Source: Coriobacteriaceae bacterium EMTCatB1 (GTDB taxonomy: Bacteria > Actinomycetota > Coriobacteriia > Anaerosomatales > Anaerosomataceae). Taken from it: 64,000 bases of DNA. This document shows positions 27,066-36,299 of the stretch, piece by piece. Each line of letters opens with the position of its first letter. The stretch's first letter is position 1. A program made the position numbers and the translations under genes. The notes beneath the pieces are model-generated. The model saw only the letters and a program-made list of their open reading frames with translations, was not told where the DNA came from and ran no database searches. The stretch lies in the NCBI GenBank assembly GCA_001950395.1, contig BDLO01000001.1, forward strand, positions 781,979 through 845,978. The letters run 5' to 3'.

Positions 27066-28145
27066 TCACCTGCGCTTGAGGAACTCCGGGATGTCGTACT
27101 CGTCTTCCTCGAACGCGCTTCTCACCGGCTCGAACGTCGGGATCGCCGGACCGGCTTCCGCGGCCTGCTCGAACTGCATCGCTTCCTGCTTGCGCTTGGC
27201 GCCGAAACCGGTCGCGATGACCGTCACACGGATCTGGTCCATCATCGAGTCATCGATCACCGCGCCGAAGATGATGTTGGCGTCGGGAGCCGCTGCAGCC
27301 TGCACGACCTCCGCGGCCTCGTTCACCTCGAACAGGCCGAGGTCGCTGCCGCCCGCGATGCTGAGCAAGACGCCCTGGGCGCCCTCGATGCTGCTTTCCA
27401 GCAGCGGGCTCGAGATGGCTGCCTTCGCCGCGTCGTGCGCACGGTTCTCTCCGCTCGCAAGGCCGATGCCCATGAGCGCCGACCCGGCGTCTTTCATGAT
27501 CGTCCGCACGTCCGCGAAGTCGAGGTTGATGAGTCCTGGCACCGTGATGAGGTCCGTGATGCCCTGCGTGCCCTGGCGAAGCACGTCGTCTGCGATCCGG
27601 AAGGCATCGAGGATCGTCGTCTTCCGCTCGGCCACCTGCAGCAGCCGGTCGTTCGGGATGACGATGAGCGTATCGACGTGCTCCTTCAGGCGCTTGATGC
27701 CCTCTTCGGCCTGCAGCGCGCGCTTCCGTCCCTCGAACGCGAACGGCCGGGTCACGACGGCGACGGTCAAAGCTCCGATCTCTTCTTTGGCGATCTGCGC
27801 GATGACAGGCGCTGCACCCGTGCCTGTTCCGCCGCCCTCGCCGGCCGTAATGAACACCATGTCGGCACCCTGCAGCGCCTCTTTGATCTCCGCGCGGCTC
27901 TCCTCGGCTGCTTGCAAGCCGACATCAGGATCCGCGCCGGCGCCGAGACCTTTCGTCAGCCCTACGCCGATGTGCACCTTGTAGTCGGCATCAGACATCA
28001 ACAGCGCCTGCGCATCGGTGTTGATGGCGATGAACTCGACGCCTTTGACGCCTGCCTCCACCATGCGGTTGACGGCGTTCGTTCCGCCTCCGCCCACACC
28101 GACGACCTTGATGACCGCCAGGTAGTTCGCCCCCGTCTCTAGCAT
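27066..28145 (-). CDS. ftsZ: cell-division GTPase FtsZ
   Basis: This 359-residue tubulin homologue has [13 protein letters not shown] near the N-terminus, the GTP signature [12 protein letters not shown], the T7-loop region [11 protein letters not shown], a short variable linker and a C-terminal peptide ([10 protein letters not shown]) of the kind that binds SepF. It forms the Z ring. GGGAGG lies five bases before ATG 28145. It is read from its own promoter region and also possibly from the dcw transcript. Confidence 0.97.
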   Translation of the reverse strand: MLETGANYLAVIKVVGVGGGGTNAVNRMVEAGVKGVEFIAINTDAQALLMSDADYKVHIGVGLTKGLGAGADPDVGLQAAEESRAEIKEALQGADMVFITAGEGGGTGTGAAPVIAQIAKEEIGALTVAVVTRPFAFEGRKRALQAEEGIKRLKEHVDTLIVIPNDRLLQVAERKTTILDAFRIADDVLRQGTQGITDLITVPGLINLDFADVRTIMKDAGSALMGIGLASGENRAHDAAKAAISSPLLESSIEGAQGVLLSIAGGSDLGLFEVNEAAEVVQAAAAPDANIIFGAVIDDSMMDQIRVTVIATGFGAKRKQEAMQFEQAAEAGPAIPTFEPVRSAFEEDEYDIPEFLKRR

Positions 28146-28177
28146 TTCTACCTCCCGCTGCCGGGACCGCCGACAAC

Positions 28178-28196
28178 CATCAACCTCAAGTTGATG
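28178..28196 (-). promoter_or_regulatory. perfect inverted repeat in the ftsZ leader
   Basis: CATCAAC and GTTGATG pair around CTCAA, between the ftsZ ribosome site and the nearer candidate promoter, touching its -10. It could be an operator or a small RNA hairpin. Confidence 0.45.
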
Positions 28197-28221
28197 TATA
28201 TATGAGTGCCAGAACGGTCAA
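28193..28221 (-). promoter_or_regulatory. candidate proximal promoter of ftsZ
   Basis: TTGACC (28216-28221) is followed by TACATC at 17 bases or TATACA at 15 bases on the minus strand. The region is markedly AT-richer than its surroundings. Confidence 0.4.
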
Positions 28222-28232
28222 TCTTTGCATGA

Positions 28233-28261
28233 ACTCTACCCTATCGTCGCAAGGTGTGCAA
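28233..28261 (-). promoter_or_regulatory. candidate distal promoter of ftsZ
   Basis: TTGCAC (28256-28261) and TAGAGT (28233-28238) are 17 bases apart on the minus strand, just past the ftsQ stop. With the proximal site this suggests two starts for ftsZ. Confidence 0.4.
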
Positions 28262-28276
28262 GTACTTGCGAATACG

Positions 28277-29248
28277 TCATTCGCTCAGACCTCGCGACAC
28301 GGGTCGATCCGGGTTGCGGACGTCGATGAACACGACCGCTGCGCCCTGTTCTTGCATGATGCGCCGAGCGACTTCGTCCTTTTTTGGGACGTCCGCCGCC
28401 TCGCCCATCATGATCTCGACGTTGTTCGTCGTGATGAGCGAGGTCTCGTCGATCGTCGGTGCGCTCACCGCCCTGACGCTCGAGTACGATTCCGGTGCGA
28501 TGCCTGCGAGGATCTGCAGGGCGTTGTGGAGCACCTCGGAGGTTGCTTTTCGCCCCGGCTTCAGGTCGAGGCCAGGCACGTCCCGCACGACTGGAAGCGT
28601 GGAGCTGGCTTCCGCCGAGTCCTCACCGAGAACCATCCCGTTCGCGTCCACGATCCATATCGACTGCCCCGTATCCACTCTGGCGAATGGCACGCGTTCC
28701 ACGATGCGGATGCGCAGCGTGTGGGGATAGTCTCGCGTGATGTGCACCTCCGCCACCCAGGGGTCCGCAATGATGCGCTCTGCAATCGCGCGTTTCGGGA
28801 ATCGCAGCAACGTCGCTCCAGCAGGGACGGCCGCCTTCCGCACGACTTCGTCGACGGGCACGTGCTGAGCCCCCACGACGTCGACGTGCCGTATCTCGAA
28901 GAGCGAGGACCGTGCGATGGCGCTCGTCCCGAAGACGATCGCAGCCGCAAGCGCGACCGCCGCCGCCAGGCGGACCTGGTTGCGACGCCTGCGCTGCTGC
29001 CGCCTGCGCTCGCGCTCCAAGCGCTTGGATTTCGCGATCCTGTCGCCGATTCCGGGCTCGCGAGGCTCGTGCCGCACGCCGCTCGCTCGTTTCGCTCGCT
29101 TCTGGCTCACGGGGTCGCGGAGGCGGTCGCCCGTCACCGAGTGGGTCTTGTCCGGGCGATCGTGGCTTCTGCGGTTCGCTCCGCGACCTGGCTCACGGCC
29201 TGGTGAAGTCCCCGAGGAACCTGATCTCCGGTCGTAGCTCGACGCCAT
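28277..29248 (-). CDS. ftsQ: division protein FtsQ/DivIB
   Basis: This 323-residue protein has a long basic cytoplasmic tail (about 1-90), one membrane helix (VRLAAAVALAAAIVFGTSAI), and an extracytoplasmic POTRA domain (FEIRHVDVVGAQHVPVDEV) followed by the FtsQ domain. It joins FtsL and a DivIC-type partner to control septal synthesis. The ATG at 29248, with AAGGA upstream, overlaps murB by 56 bp; later in-frame GTG codons could also serve. Confidence 0.92.
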   Translation of the reverse strand: MASSYDRRSGSSGTSPGREPGRGANRRSHDRPDKTHSVTGDRLRDPVSQKRAKRASGVRHEPREPGIGDRIAKSKRLERERRRQQRRRRNQVRLAAAVALAAAIVFGTSAIARSSLFEIRHVDVVGAQHVPVDEVVRKAAVPAGATLLRFPKRAIAERIIADPWVAEVHITRDYPHTLRIRIVERVPFARVDTGQSIWIVDANGMVLGEDSAEASSTLPVVRDVPGLDLKPGRKATSEVLHNALQILAGIAPESYSSVRAVSAPTIDETSLITTNNVEIMMGEAADVPKKDEVARRIMQEQGAAVVFIDVRNPDRPVSRGLSE

Positions 29249-30116
29249 GGGTTTCCTTCACGATGAGCTTGATCTTCCGTATGAGTCCCAGCACGTCTGC
29301 GGCTGTCGCGCCGCCGTCGTTGACGATGAAGTTGGCGTGGATCTCCGAGACCCTCGCCCCGCCGAGGCGGGTGTTCTTCAGCCCTGCCTGCTCGATAAGT
29401 CGCCCAGCAGACTCCCCTTCGGGGTTCACGAACACGCTTCCGGCACACGGCTTGCCGATCGGCTGCGTCTGCTTTCGCCGAGCGAGCGATCGCTCCATCT
29501 CGTGCCGTATCCGCGCTGGCTCTCCTTCCCGGAGCTTGAGTTCGGCCTCGACTATGATACCCCGAGCGTCCAAGCCGCTTCGACGATAGCCCCACTCCAC
29601 CTCGGAGCCGTGCACGAGCTCGAGCCCGCGTCCGGGCATGAAGAGCGTGACGGTCTCCACGACCGAGGACATCCACACGTCTCTGCTGCCCGCGTTCATT
29701 GCCAGCGCACCGCCGAGCGTGCCCGGTATGCCGACGGCGAACTCGAGACCGGCCAGTCCATAGTGGAACGCGTCTTGCACCAGATGCGCCAGAACGGCGC
29801 CTGCGCCCGCGCGGATCGCCTGGCCCTCGCGCACGCGCGTCCTGAACTCGCGTCCGAGCAGCAGGACCGCACCGCGGTACCCCTCGTCGGACACCAACAG
29901 GTTGGTGCCCTTGCCGATGACGACCCACGGGACCTGCTCTTCGCCCAAGACCTCTGTCGCGAGAGCAAGGTCCGAGACCGTATCGCACATCACGAGCAGG
30001 TCGGCCGGCCCTCCGATGCGGAACGAGGTGAAGCGGCTCATGGGCTCGTTTGCGCGGATCTCGCCCTCGATCCGCCCGGCAAGCCGCTCGCGCGCGCGCT
30101 CGATGGCCTCTCGCAT
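29193..30116 (-). CDS. murB: UDP-N-acetylenolpyruvoylglucosamine reductase
   Basis: This 307-residue flavoenzyme reduces UDP-GlcNAc-enolpyruvate to UDP-MurNAc. It shows the FAD-binding part (TSFRIGGPADLL, VVIGKGTNLLVSDEG), GIPGTLGGALAMNAG, the serine-containing motif PCAGSVFVNPEG and the C-terminal SEIHANFIVNDGGATA. Its place between murC and ftsQ is the usual actinobacterial order. Confidence 0.96.
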   Translation of the reverse strand: MREAIERARERLAGRIEGEIRANEPMSRFTSFRIGGPADLLVMCDTVSDLALATEVLGEEQVPWVVIGKGTNLLVSDEGYRGAVLLLGREFRTRVREGQAIRAGAGAVLAHLVQDAFHYGLAGLEFAVGIPGTLGGALAMNAGSRDVWMSSVVETVTLFMPGRGLELVHGSEVEWGYRRSGLDARGIIVEAELKLREGEPARIRHEMERSLARRKQTQPIGKPCAGSVFVNPEGESAGRLIEQAGLKNTRLGGARVSEIHANFIVNDGGATAADVLGLIRKIKLIVKETHGVELRPEIRFLGDFTRP

Positions 30117-30121
30117 GCGGC

Positions 30122-31504
30122 TCAGCCCTCTTCCCCGCGCAAGACGCGCACCACGTCGCGCGCCAGCACCGTCACGTCGCCAGCGCCGAGCGTCATCACC
30201 AAGTCGCCAGGTCGAGCCCGCTTCGCTACGTACGGCGCGATGTCTGCGCGATGCGGGAAGTACGCGACCTCAGCATGAGCGTCGTGCTCCAAGACTGCGT
30301 CGAGGATGCTCTTCCCCGACACGCCCGGGATCGGCGCCTCTCCAGCGGCGTAGACGTCCATGAGCACCACCTTGTCAGCGTCACCGAACGCTTCGCCGAA
30401 CTCTCGCGCCAACGCCGCTGTCCTCGTGTAGCGGTGCGGCTGGAAAATCGCGAAGATGCGACGCGCGCCAGCCGCCTGCCGCGCTGCACGGAGCGTGGCG
30501 CGGATCTCCGTGGGATGATGGGCGTAGTCGTCCACCACGACGATCCCGTCGACCTCCGCGACGCGCTCGAAGCGCCTCCGGACCCCGCTGAAGCCAGCGA
30601 GCGCCGCCGCAGCGCCGCTGACGTCGAGGCCGAGCGCCCACATGGCCGCGAGCACCGCCGTGGCGTTCGAGACGTTGTGCAACCCGGGGACGGACGTGAC
30701 GCACCGAACGGCGTTCCCATCAGGGAACGTCGCCTCGAACGACCACCCGAGCCCTTGCTGTTCGAGCGGCTGGAAGCGGACGTCGACGCCCTCCGAGGCG
30801 CCGTACGTGATCACTCGCGCGCGCGCCCGCTGCCGGGCCACGGCCGCCAGACGTTCGTCCTCTCCGCAGACGACGACTGCGCCGTTCGGCGAAGCCTTGG
30901 CGATGAAGTCGCCGAACGCAGCGACGACTTCGTCGAGAGAGCCGTAGTGGTCGAGGTGGTCCGCCTCGATGTTCGTCACGACTGCGACGAAGGGGTCCAG
31001 TCTCACGAAGGACCCGTCGCTCTCGTCGGCCTCGACGACGTAGAACTCGCCGGCGCCGGACCGCGCGTTCGACCCCATGTCGTTGAGCTCGCCGCCGATG
31101 AGGAACGTCGGATCGCACCCGAGGCTCGAAAGCGCGGTCGCAAGCATCGAGGAGGTCGTCGTCTTGCCGTGCGTGCCTGCGACTGCAAGCGTCTTCAGCC
31201 CTCGGCCGAGGTGCGCGAGCATCTCGGCGCGCGACCACACCGGCAGGCCTCGGCGACGCGCTTCCACAAGCTCTGGGTTCGTGTCCGGTATCGCGGAGGA
31301 GACGACGACCACCTCGGGATCGCCGAGGTTCTCGGCCGCATGACCGAACGCCACGGGGACGCCGAGATCGACGAGCGCTTGCGCGTACCGCGACTCCTTG
31401 AGATCGGACCCGGATATCGGCACGCCGCGCTCGACGAGCACGCGAGCCAAGGCGCTCATGCCAGCGCCGCCGATCCCGATGAAGTGAGCGTAGACCTTGC
31501 TCAC
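30122..31504 (-). CDS. murC: UDP-N-acetylmuramate–L-alanine ligase
   Basis: This 460-residue Mur ligase adds the first amino acid of the stem peptide. It shows GIGGAGMSALARVL at the UDP site, the ATP loop AGTHGKTTTSSML, NIEADHLDHYG and DDYAHHPTEIRATL. It overlaps the murG stop by four bases at its start. Confidence 0.97.
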   Translation of the reverse strand: MSKVYAHFIGIGGAGMSALARVLVERGVPISGSDLKESRYAQALVDLGVPVAFGHAAENLGDPEVVVVSSAIPDTNPELVEARRRGLPVWSRAEMLAHLGRGLKTLAVAGTHGKTTTSSMLATALSSLGCDPTFLIGGELNDMGSNARSGAGEFYVVEADESDGSFVRLDPFVAVVTNIEADHLDHYGSLDEVVAAFGDFIAKASPNGAVVVCGEDERLAAVARQRARARVITYGASEGVDVRFQPLEQQGLGWSFEATFPDGNAVRCVTSVPGLHNVSNATAVLAAMWALGLDVSGAAAALAGFSGVRRRFERVAEVDGIVVVDDYAHHPTEIRATLRAARQAAGARRIFAIFQPHRYTRTAALAREFGEAFGDADKVVLMDVYAAGEAPIPGVSGKSILDAVLEHDAHAEVAYFPHRADIAPYVAKRARPGDLVMTLGAGDVTVLARDVVRVLRGEEG

Positions 31505-32625
31505 GGCCTCTCCTCGCCACGCGCTTCTTGGGCCGCCTCACGAACGAGCGCAGCCACTCTCTCTCCAGCGTCAGGTCGACCGAGCCCCGCCGACGCCGCG
31601 GCCATCTCATCGCACAGCGCTCGGTCCGAGATCAGCCGCATCACCGCGTGCGGGAACGCGTCACCGTCGAGCTCGGCGTCGGGCACCACGATCGCAGCCC
31701 CTGCGGCCGCGACTGCCCGAGCGTTCAGAGTCTGGTGGTCATCGGTCGCATACGGGTACGGAACCAGAACCGCCGCTCGCCCGATCGCCGTGATCTCCGC
31801 AAGCGACGTCGCTCCGGCCCTGCTCACGATCACGTCGGCCGCCGCGATCGCGCTTCCCATGTCCTCGATGTACTCGTGGAGCTGATACCGCCCGTCGCTC
31901 GCCGCGAGAGCGTCGGCCATCGCTTCGGCCACGGAAGCGGCCTCGATCCTACCGGCGACGTGGACCACCTGCAAGCGATCGACAGATGCGAGAAGCGGCC
32001 AGATCCGCACGAGCGCCTGGTTGATGTGACGCGCTCCCCTGCTGCCCCCGAACACGAGGAGGACCGTCGCGTCGTCGTCGAGTCCCAGCATCCTCCTGCC
32101 ACGTGCTCGATCCGCAGTCCGGATCTGCTCTCGCACGGGGTTGCCCGTGACCACCGCTCGATCCGGACGCCGCAAATGCTTGATTGAGCCAGGATACGTC
32201 ACGCCGACCGCTTTCGCGAAGCGCGACAGCAGCCGATTCGCGAGCCCCGGCACGGAGTTCTGCTCGTGGAGCACGAGCGGCGTGCCAGCGAGCACAGCGG
32301 CAATCCCCACCGGCAGCGACACATATCCCCCGAAGCCGACCACGACATCCGGACGCTCCCGCCGGATGAGCGTCGCTGCCCGCGCCACTGAAGCGAGCAC
32401 GCGAGCCCCGGACGTCACGAGCGTGAGCGGCCGGCCTCTGTCGAATCCCGCAGCGGGAACGCCGACGAATCGAATGCCCGCCTCACCGACGAGACGGGCC
32501 TCGAGGGAGTCGGGCGTCCCTACGAAGACGACCTCGTCATGCTCGCCCTGCTCGAGGATGTGCGCGACGGTCAGCGCGGGGTAGATGTGCCCCGCGGTCC
32601 CTCCGCCGCTCAACAGGAATCTCAC
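31501..32625 (-). CDS. murG: lipid II synthase, UDP-GlcNAc transferase MurG
   Basis: This 374-residue GT28 enzyme adds GlcNAc to lipid I at the membrane. Seen motifs are SGGGTAGHIYPAL, HEQNSVPGLANRLL, FGGSRGARHINQAL and VSRAGATSLAEI. GTG 32625 with AAAGGACA upstream places the glycine loop correctly at the N-terminus; the longer frame starts with unrelated residues. The ftsW reading frame extends 89 bp into this gene. Confidence 0.95.
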   Translation of the reverse strand: MRFLLSGGGTAGHIYPALTVAHILEQGEHDEVVFVGTPDSLEARLVGEAGIRFVGVPAAGFDRGRPLTLVTSGARVLASVARAATLIRRERPDVVVGFGGYVSLPVGIAAVLAGTPLVLHEQNSVPGLANRLLSRFAKAVGVTYPGSIKHLRRPDRAVVTGNPVREQIRTADRARGRRMLGLDDDATVLLVFGGSRGARHINQALVRIWPLLASVDRLQVVHVAGRIEAASVAEAMADALAASDGRYQLHEYIEDMGSAIAAADVIVSRAGATSLAEITAIGRAAVLVPYPYATDDHQTLNARAVAAAGAAIVVPDAELDGDAFPHAVMRLISDRALCDEMAAASAGLGRPDAGERVAALVREAAQEARGEERP

Positions 32626-33853
32626 GCAACTGTCCTTTCCGTGACAAACGCGACGCGTCGCGGGGCGCTGCAACCGTTCGCGGTTGCTGGGGCGCACGAC
32701 GTGCCCGCACCGCCGTCGGAGAGCGCTCCGCTCGCCGGGCGACTCCCAGCACGAGGCCGACGCAGCCGAGAGTCAACATGAGCGAGGAGCCCCCGTAGCT
32801 CACGAACGGCAACGGGATGCCCGTGACTGGCATGAGCCCCGTAGCCGCGCACATGTTGATGATGGCCTGCGTCCCGATGAGTCCGGTGACGCCGCCCGCA
32901 AGCAATCTATCGTACTCGCTCGCAGAGCCGATGGCCACCATGAAACCGCCCACGACGAATGTCGCAAACACGAGGACTACCGCCAGCGACCCGATGAGCC
33001 CAAGCTCCTCGCCGACGATGGCGAAGATGAAGTCCGTGTGCGCCATCGGCAGATACGAGAACTTCTGGCGCGACAGGCCCAGACCGACTCCGCGGATGCC
33101 CCCTGAGCCGAACGCAAGCAACGACTGAACGATCTGATACCCCTTGTCGCTCGGGTCGCTCCAGGGATCGATGAAGGCCATGAGGCGGTCCATCCGGTAC
33201 TGCTCGACGAAGACGAGAAGGACGCCTGCCAGACCGCCGGCACCGGCCACACCTGCTAGAAGCCAGCCGTTCACCTCCGCTAACACGAGGAGGATGAACA
33301 CGCCGATGGCTATCGAGACCGCAGTGCCCATGTCCGGCTGGAAGATGACGAGCGCGAAGACGAGGCCAGTCATCCACCCGACTTGCGCGACCGCTTGCCA
33401 TCCGCCAAGCTCGCCGCGCTTCCACTTCGCGAGCAACGCAGCCACCAAGAGGACGCACCCGAGCTTGGCGAACTCAGATGGCTGCAGACCGACTCCACCG
33501 AGCTCAAGCCAGCGCTTCGCCCCATACCGCTCGACGCCCGCTGCCAACACGGCCACGAGACCCGCCACCGAGAGCCCCCACGCCGCGAACCCTACCGCGA
33601 CCGCATCGCGGTGCAGGGGCAGGCTCCTTGAGCTCAAGCGGAGGTCGAGCCTTGATGCGAAGAGCATCGCGAGCAATCCCACGACCAGCCACTGCGCTTG
33701 CTTCGCGAGGTGGTACGCGCTGTTCCCGAGGACCTGGTAGTCCTTGACTGACGATGCGGAGTACACCATGACCAGGCCGAAACCGCTCAGTGCGAGCACG
33801 CTGATGAGCACGAGCGCCCGTCCGGTGCGAACCGTTGAGCGCCGAGCCCTCAC
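32537..33853 (-). CDS. ftsW: septal peptidoglycan polymerase FtsW (SEDS family)
   Basis: This 438-residue protein has about ten hydrophobic segments and the SEDS motifs: GVGLQPSEFAKL, MGTAVSIAIGVF, GYQIVQSLLAFGSGG, LPMAHTDFIFAIVGEE and GIPLPFVSYGGSSL. It makes septal glycan strands with FtsI. The GTG start overlaps the murD stop (GTGA). The basic tail of about 70 residues runs into murG; the adjacent frame would instead end at TGA 32622, giving the usual 4-bp overlap, so the exact 3' end is uncertain. Confidence 0.93.
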   Translation of the reverse strand: MRARRSTVRTGRALVLISVLALSGFGLVMVYSASSVKDYQVLGNSAYHLAKQAQWLVVGLLAMLFASRLDLRLSSRSLPLHRDAVAVGFAAWGLSVAGLVAVLAAGVERYGAKRWLELGGVGLQPSEFAKLGCVLLVAALLAKWKRGELGGWQAVAQVGWMTGLVFALVIFQPDMGTAVSIAIGVFILLVLAEVNGWLLAGVAGAGGLAGVLLVFVEQYRMDRLMAFIDPWSDPSDKGYQIVQSLLAFGSGGIRGVGLGLSRQKFSYLPMAHTDFIFAIVGEELGLIGSLAVVLVFATFVVGGFMVAIGSASEYDRLLAGGVTGLIGTQAIINMCAATGLMPVTGIPLPFVSYGGSSLMLTLGCVGLVLGVARRAERSPTAVRARRAPQQPRTVAAPRDASRLSRKGQLREIPVERRRDRGAHLPRADRRAHPRAGRA

Positions 33854-35241
33854 CTCGACCGCCCCGCATCCTGCACCATGCGGCGGAACTCCGAGCCGCG
33901 GTGGTCGTAGCCCATGAACTCGTCGAAGGAGGCGCACCCGGGCGAAAGCAGGACTGCGTCTCCTGGCTCCGCTACCGATCGTGCGGCCTCGAACGCACCA
34001 GCGAGCCCTGGAGCGCGCAGCAGACGAAAACCGTCGAATCCATCGAATGCGGCCGCGATCTCGTCCGCCGCCTCGCCGAACACGACGACCGCCTTGGTCC
34101 GCTGCGACGCCGCCTCAGCCACAGGCACGAAGCTCGACCCTTTGTTCCTGCCTCCGAGCAGCAGCACGAGCGGACGGTCGTCGAACGCGGTCAGCGCCTT
34201 CAAGACGCTGTCTGGATTCGTCGCCTTCGAGTCGTTGAAGTACTCGACGCCGTCGACGACCCCCACGGGCTCGAGCCGATGCGGGAGTGGCTCGAACGTG
34301 CGAAGACCTTCTCGAACACCCGCCGGATCTGCGCCCGCCGCGAGAGCTGCCGCCGCCGCTGCAAGCGCGTTGCTCACGTTGTGCGAGCCCTTGATCCGGA
34401 GCTCGTCACGCGGCACGAGCTCGACTGGGCCTTGCCCAAGATCGACCACGAGCAGACCGTCTCTCAGGTACGCGCCTGGCGCCCACGGCTGCCGCGCGCT
34501 CACGCGGACCACTGAGACGCCAGCCCCCTCTGCCACTGGCGCGTACACGGCCGACCCCTCATCGTCGACGTCGATGACCGCCGTGTCCCCAGGACCTTGC
34601 TGGGCGAATATGCGGGCCTTGTCTGCCGCGTACGCTTCGAACGAGCCGTGGTAGTCGATGTGGTCAGGGGTGATGTTGAGAAGGACCGACACCCGTGGCC
34701 GAAACATAAAGCTCGACTTGAGCTGAAAGCTTGATACCTCCGCGACGAGCACCGTGGCTGGCCCTGCGTCCTCGACGACCGAGATGGCGGGACGCCCGAT
34801 GTTCCCCACCACCTCGCACGCCACTCCCGCACAGTCGAGGAGGTGGCCGACGAGCGCGGTCGTCGTGGTCTTGCCGTTCGTCCCTGTGATGGCGACCCAC
34901 GGCGAGCGCGAGGCGCGGTACGCGAGCTCGATCTCGCTGATGACCTCAGCAGCGGTCGACAGCGCGGACTGCATGAGCGCGCTGTCCGGCCGGACGCCGG
35001 GGCTCGCGACGACGATCTTGGCTGGGGCCGTCACGGCATCAGCTCCGAGCACGCACTCGACGCCGAGCTCCGCAAGCCCCTTCGCGCGTTCACGCAGCTC
35101 CGGGGTGTCTGCGGCGTCGTACGCGACCACGCGGTCAACACCGGCCCCGATCCGTTTCGCGAGAAAACGGCACACCGCCTCACCCGAGCTTCCAAGCCCG
35201 AGGACCGCATAGGAACCGGATGGTATGGACCGCTCGTTCAT
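33850..35241 (-). CDS. murD: UDP-MurNAc-L-Ala–D-glutamate ligase
   Basis: This 463-residue Mur ligase adds D-glutamate. Motifs include VLGLGSSGEAVCRFL, the ATP loop ITGTNGKTTTTAL, NITPDHIDYHGSFEAY, YFNDSKATNPDS and LSPGCASFDEF. ATG 35241 overlaps the mraY stop (ATGA), so the 35 extra residues of the longer frame are not used. Confidence 0.96.
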   Translation of the reverse strand: MNERSIPSGSYAVLGLGSSGEAVCRFLAKRIGAGVDRVVAYDAADTPELRERAKGLAELGVECVLGADAVTAPAKIVVASPGVRPDSALMQSALSTAAEVISEIELAYRASRSPWVAITGTNGKTTTTALVGHLLDCAGVACEVVGNIGRPAISVVEDAGPATVLVAEVSSFQLKSSFMFRPRVSVLLNITPDHIDYHGSFEAYAADKARIFAQQGPGDTAVIDVDDEGSAVYAPVAEGAGVSVVRVSARQPWAPGAYLRDGLLVVDLGQGPVELVPRDELRIKGSHNVSNALAAAAAALAAGADPAGVREGLRTFEPLPHRLEPVGVVDGVEYFNDSKATNPDSVLKALTAFDDRPLVLLLGGRNKGSSFVPVAEAASQRTKAVVVFGEAADEIAAAFDGFDGFRLLRAPGLAGAFEAARSVAEPGDAVLLSPGCASFDEFMGYDHRGSEFRRMVQDAGRSR

Positions 35242-36299
35242 GCTTGCTTCCACAGAGCCGTCGACACGAAGTAGAGCGCGAATCCCGCACCTGCCATGAT
35301 ACCGGTGATGATCCAGAATCTCACCATCACCTTCGTCTCGCTCCATCCCAGCATCTCGAAGTGGTGGTGAAGCGGCGCCATCCTGAAGATCCGCTTCCCC
35401 GTCAGCTTGAAGGAAGCCACCTGAAGGACCACCGAGAGCGTCTCCAGCAGGTACACGCCGCCAATCAGCAGGAGCAGAAGCTCGGTCTTCGTCACGATGG
35501 CCATCGCCGCGATGGCCGCCCCTAGCCCGAGCGAGCCGGTGTCCCCCATGAAGATGTCCGCGGGATGGCTGTTATACCAGAGGAACCCCACGCACGCGCC
35601 CGCCACCGTCGACGCCAGCAGCGACACAGGCAGGGAGTCCTGGCGGAAGGCGATCGCCGCGTACGACAGCATCACGAGCGTTATCGTGCCCGCCGCCAGC
35701 CCATCTAGGCCGTCCGTGAGATTCACGGCATTGCTCTCGCCGACCACCATGAACCACACGAGCATGAGGTACAGCCACGGCACCCGGACGGCGAGGTCGC
35801 CTACACGCACGATGCTCGACAGGGTGCCGAGGTCCACGTACCCGACTGGCGGCGTCAGCACCTTCGTGGAGATGTGCGCCCAGTTCACCGCAGCAAGCGC
35901 CACCAGGATCGCGACGACGGCCTGACCGGCGATCTTCGCACGCGGGCGCAAGCCGAGCGACCGCTCGTGGACCACCTTCGCGTAGTCGTCGATGAAACCC
36001 AGAAGCCCGCACGCCAGCATCGCCATGAGCACGATCAGACCCTTTCGGTCGATCTCGCCCCCGCCGAGGTACACGACTGCGACGACGAGCAGGATGAGCA
36101 CGCCGCCCATGGTCGGCGTGCCCTGCTTGACGAGGTGTCCCTGGGGACCGTCGGCGCGCACCTGCTGACCGATGTTGCGATACCTCAGGATCCGTATCCA
36201 CAACGGGAACAGCGCGCCCGCGAGCGACATCGCAACCACGGCCGCAAGGAGGACCTGGTAGGTCGGGTAGCGAGCTATCTCAGGTATGACGCTAAACAT
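35238..36299 (-). CDS. mraY: phospho-MurNAc-pentapeptide transferase
   Basis: This 353-residue enzyme with about ten membrane segments makes lipid I from UDP-MurNAc-pentapeptide and undecaprenyl phosphate. It shows GTPTMGGVLIL, the DD pair in GFIDDYAKV, NAVNLTDGLDGLA, MGDTGSLGLG and the HHHFE motif. All catalytic residues are present, which contrasts with the second MraY-like protein at 54.6 kb. Confidence 0.97.
   Translation of the reverse strand: MFSVIPEIARYPTYQVLLAAVVAMSLAGALFPLWIRILRYRNIGQQVRADGPQGHLVKQGTPTMGGVLILLVVAVVYLGGGEIDRKGLIVLMAMLACGLLGFIDDYAKVVHERSLGLRPRAKIAGQAVVAILVALAAVNWAHISTKVLTPPVGYVDLGTLSSIVRVGDLAVRVPWLYLMLVWFMVVGESNAVNLTDGLDGLAAGTITLVMLSYAAIAFRQDSLPVSLLASTVAGACVGFLWYNSHPADIFMGDTGSLGLGAAIAAMAIVTKTELLLLLIGGVYLLETLSVVLQVASFKLTGKRIFRMAPLHHHFEMLGWSETKVMVRFWIITGIMAGAGFALYFVSTALWKQA

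Noticed and set aside
26548-27984. A 478-codon plus-strand frame across ftsZ
   Set aside because: It is antisense to ftsZ, which has all motifs on the minus strand.
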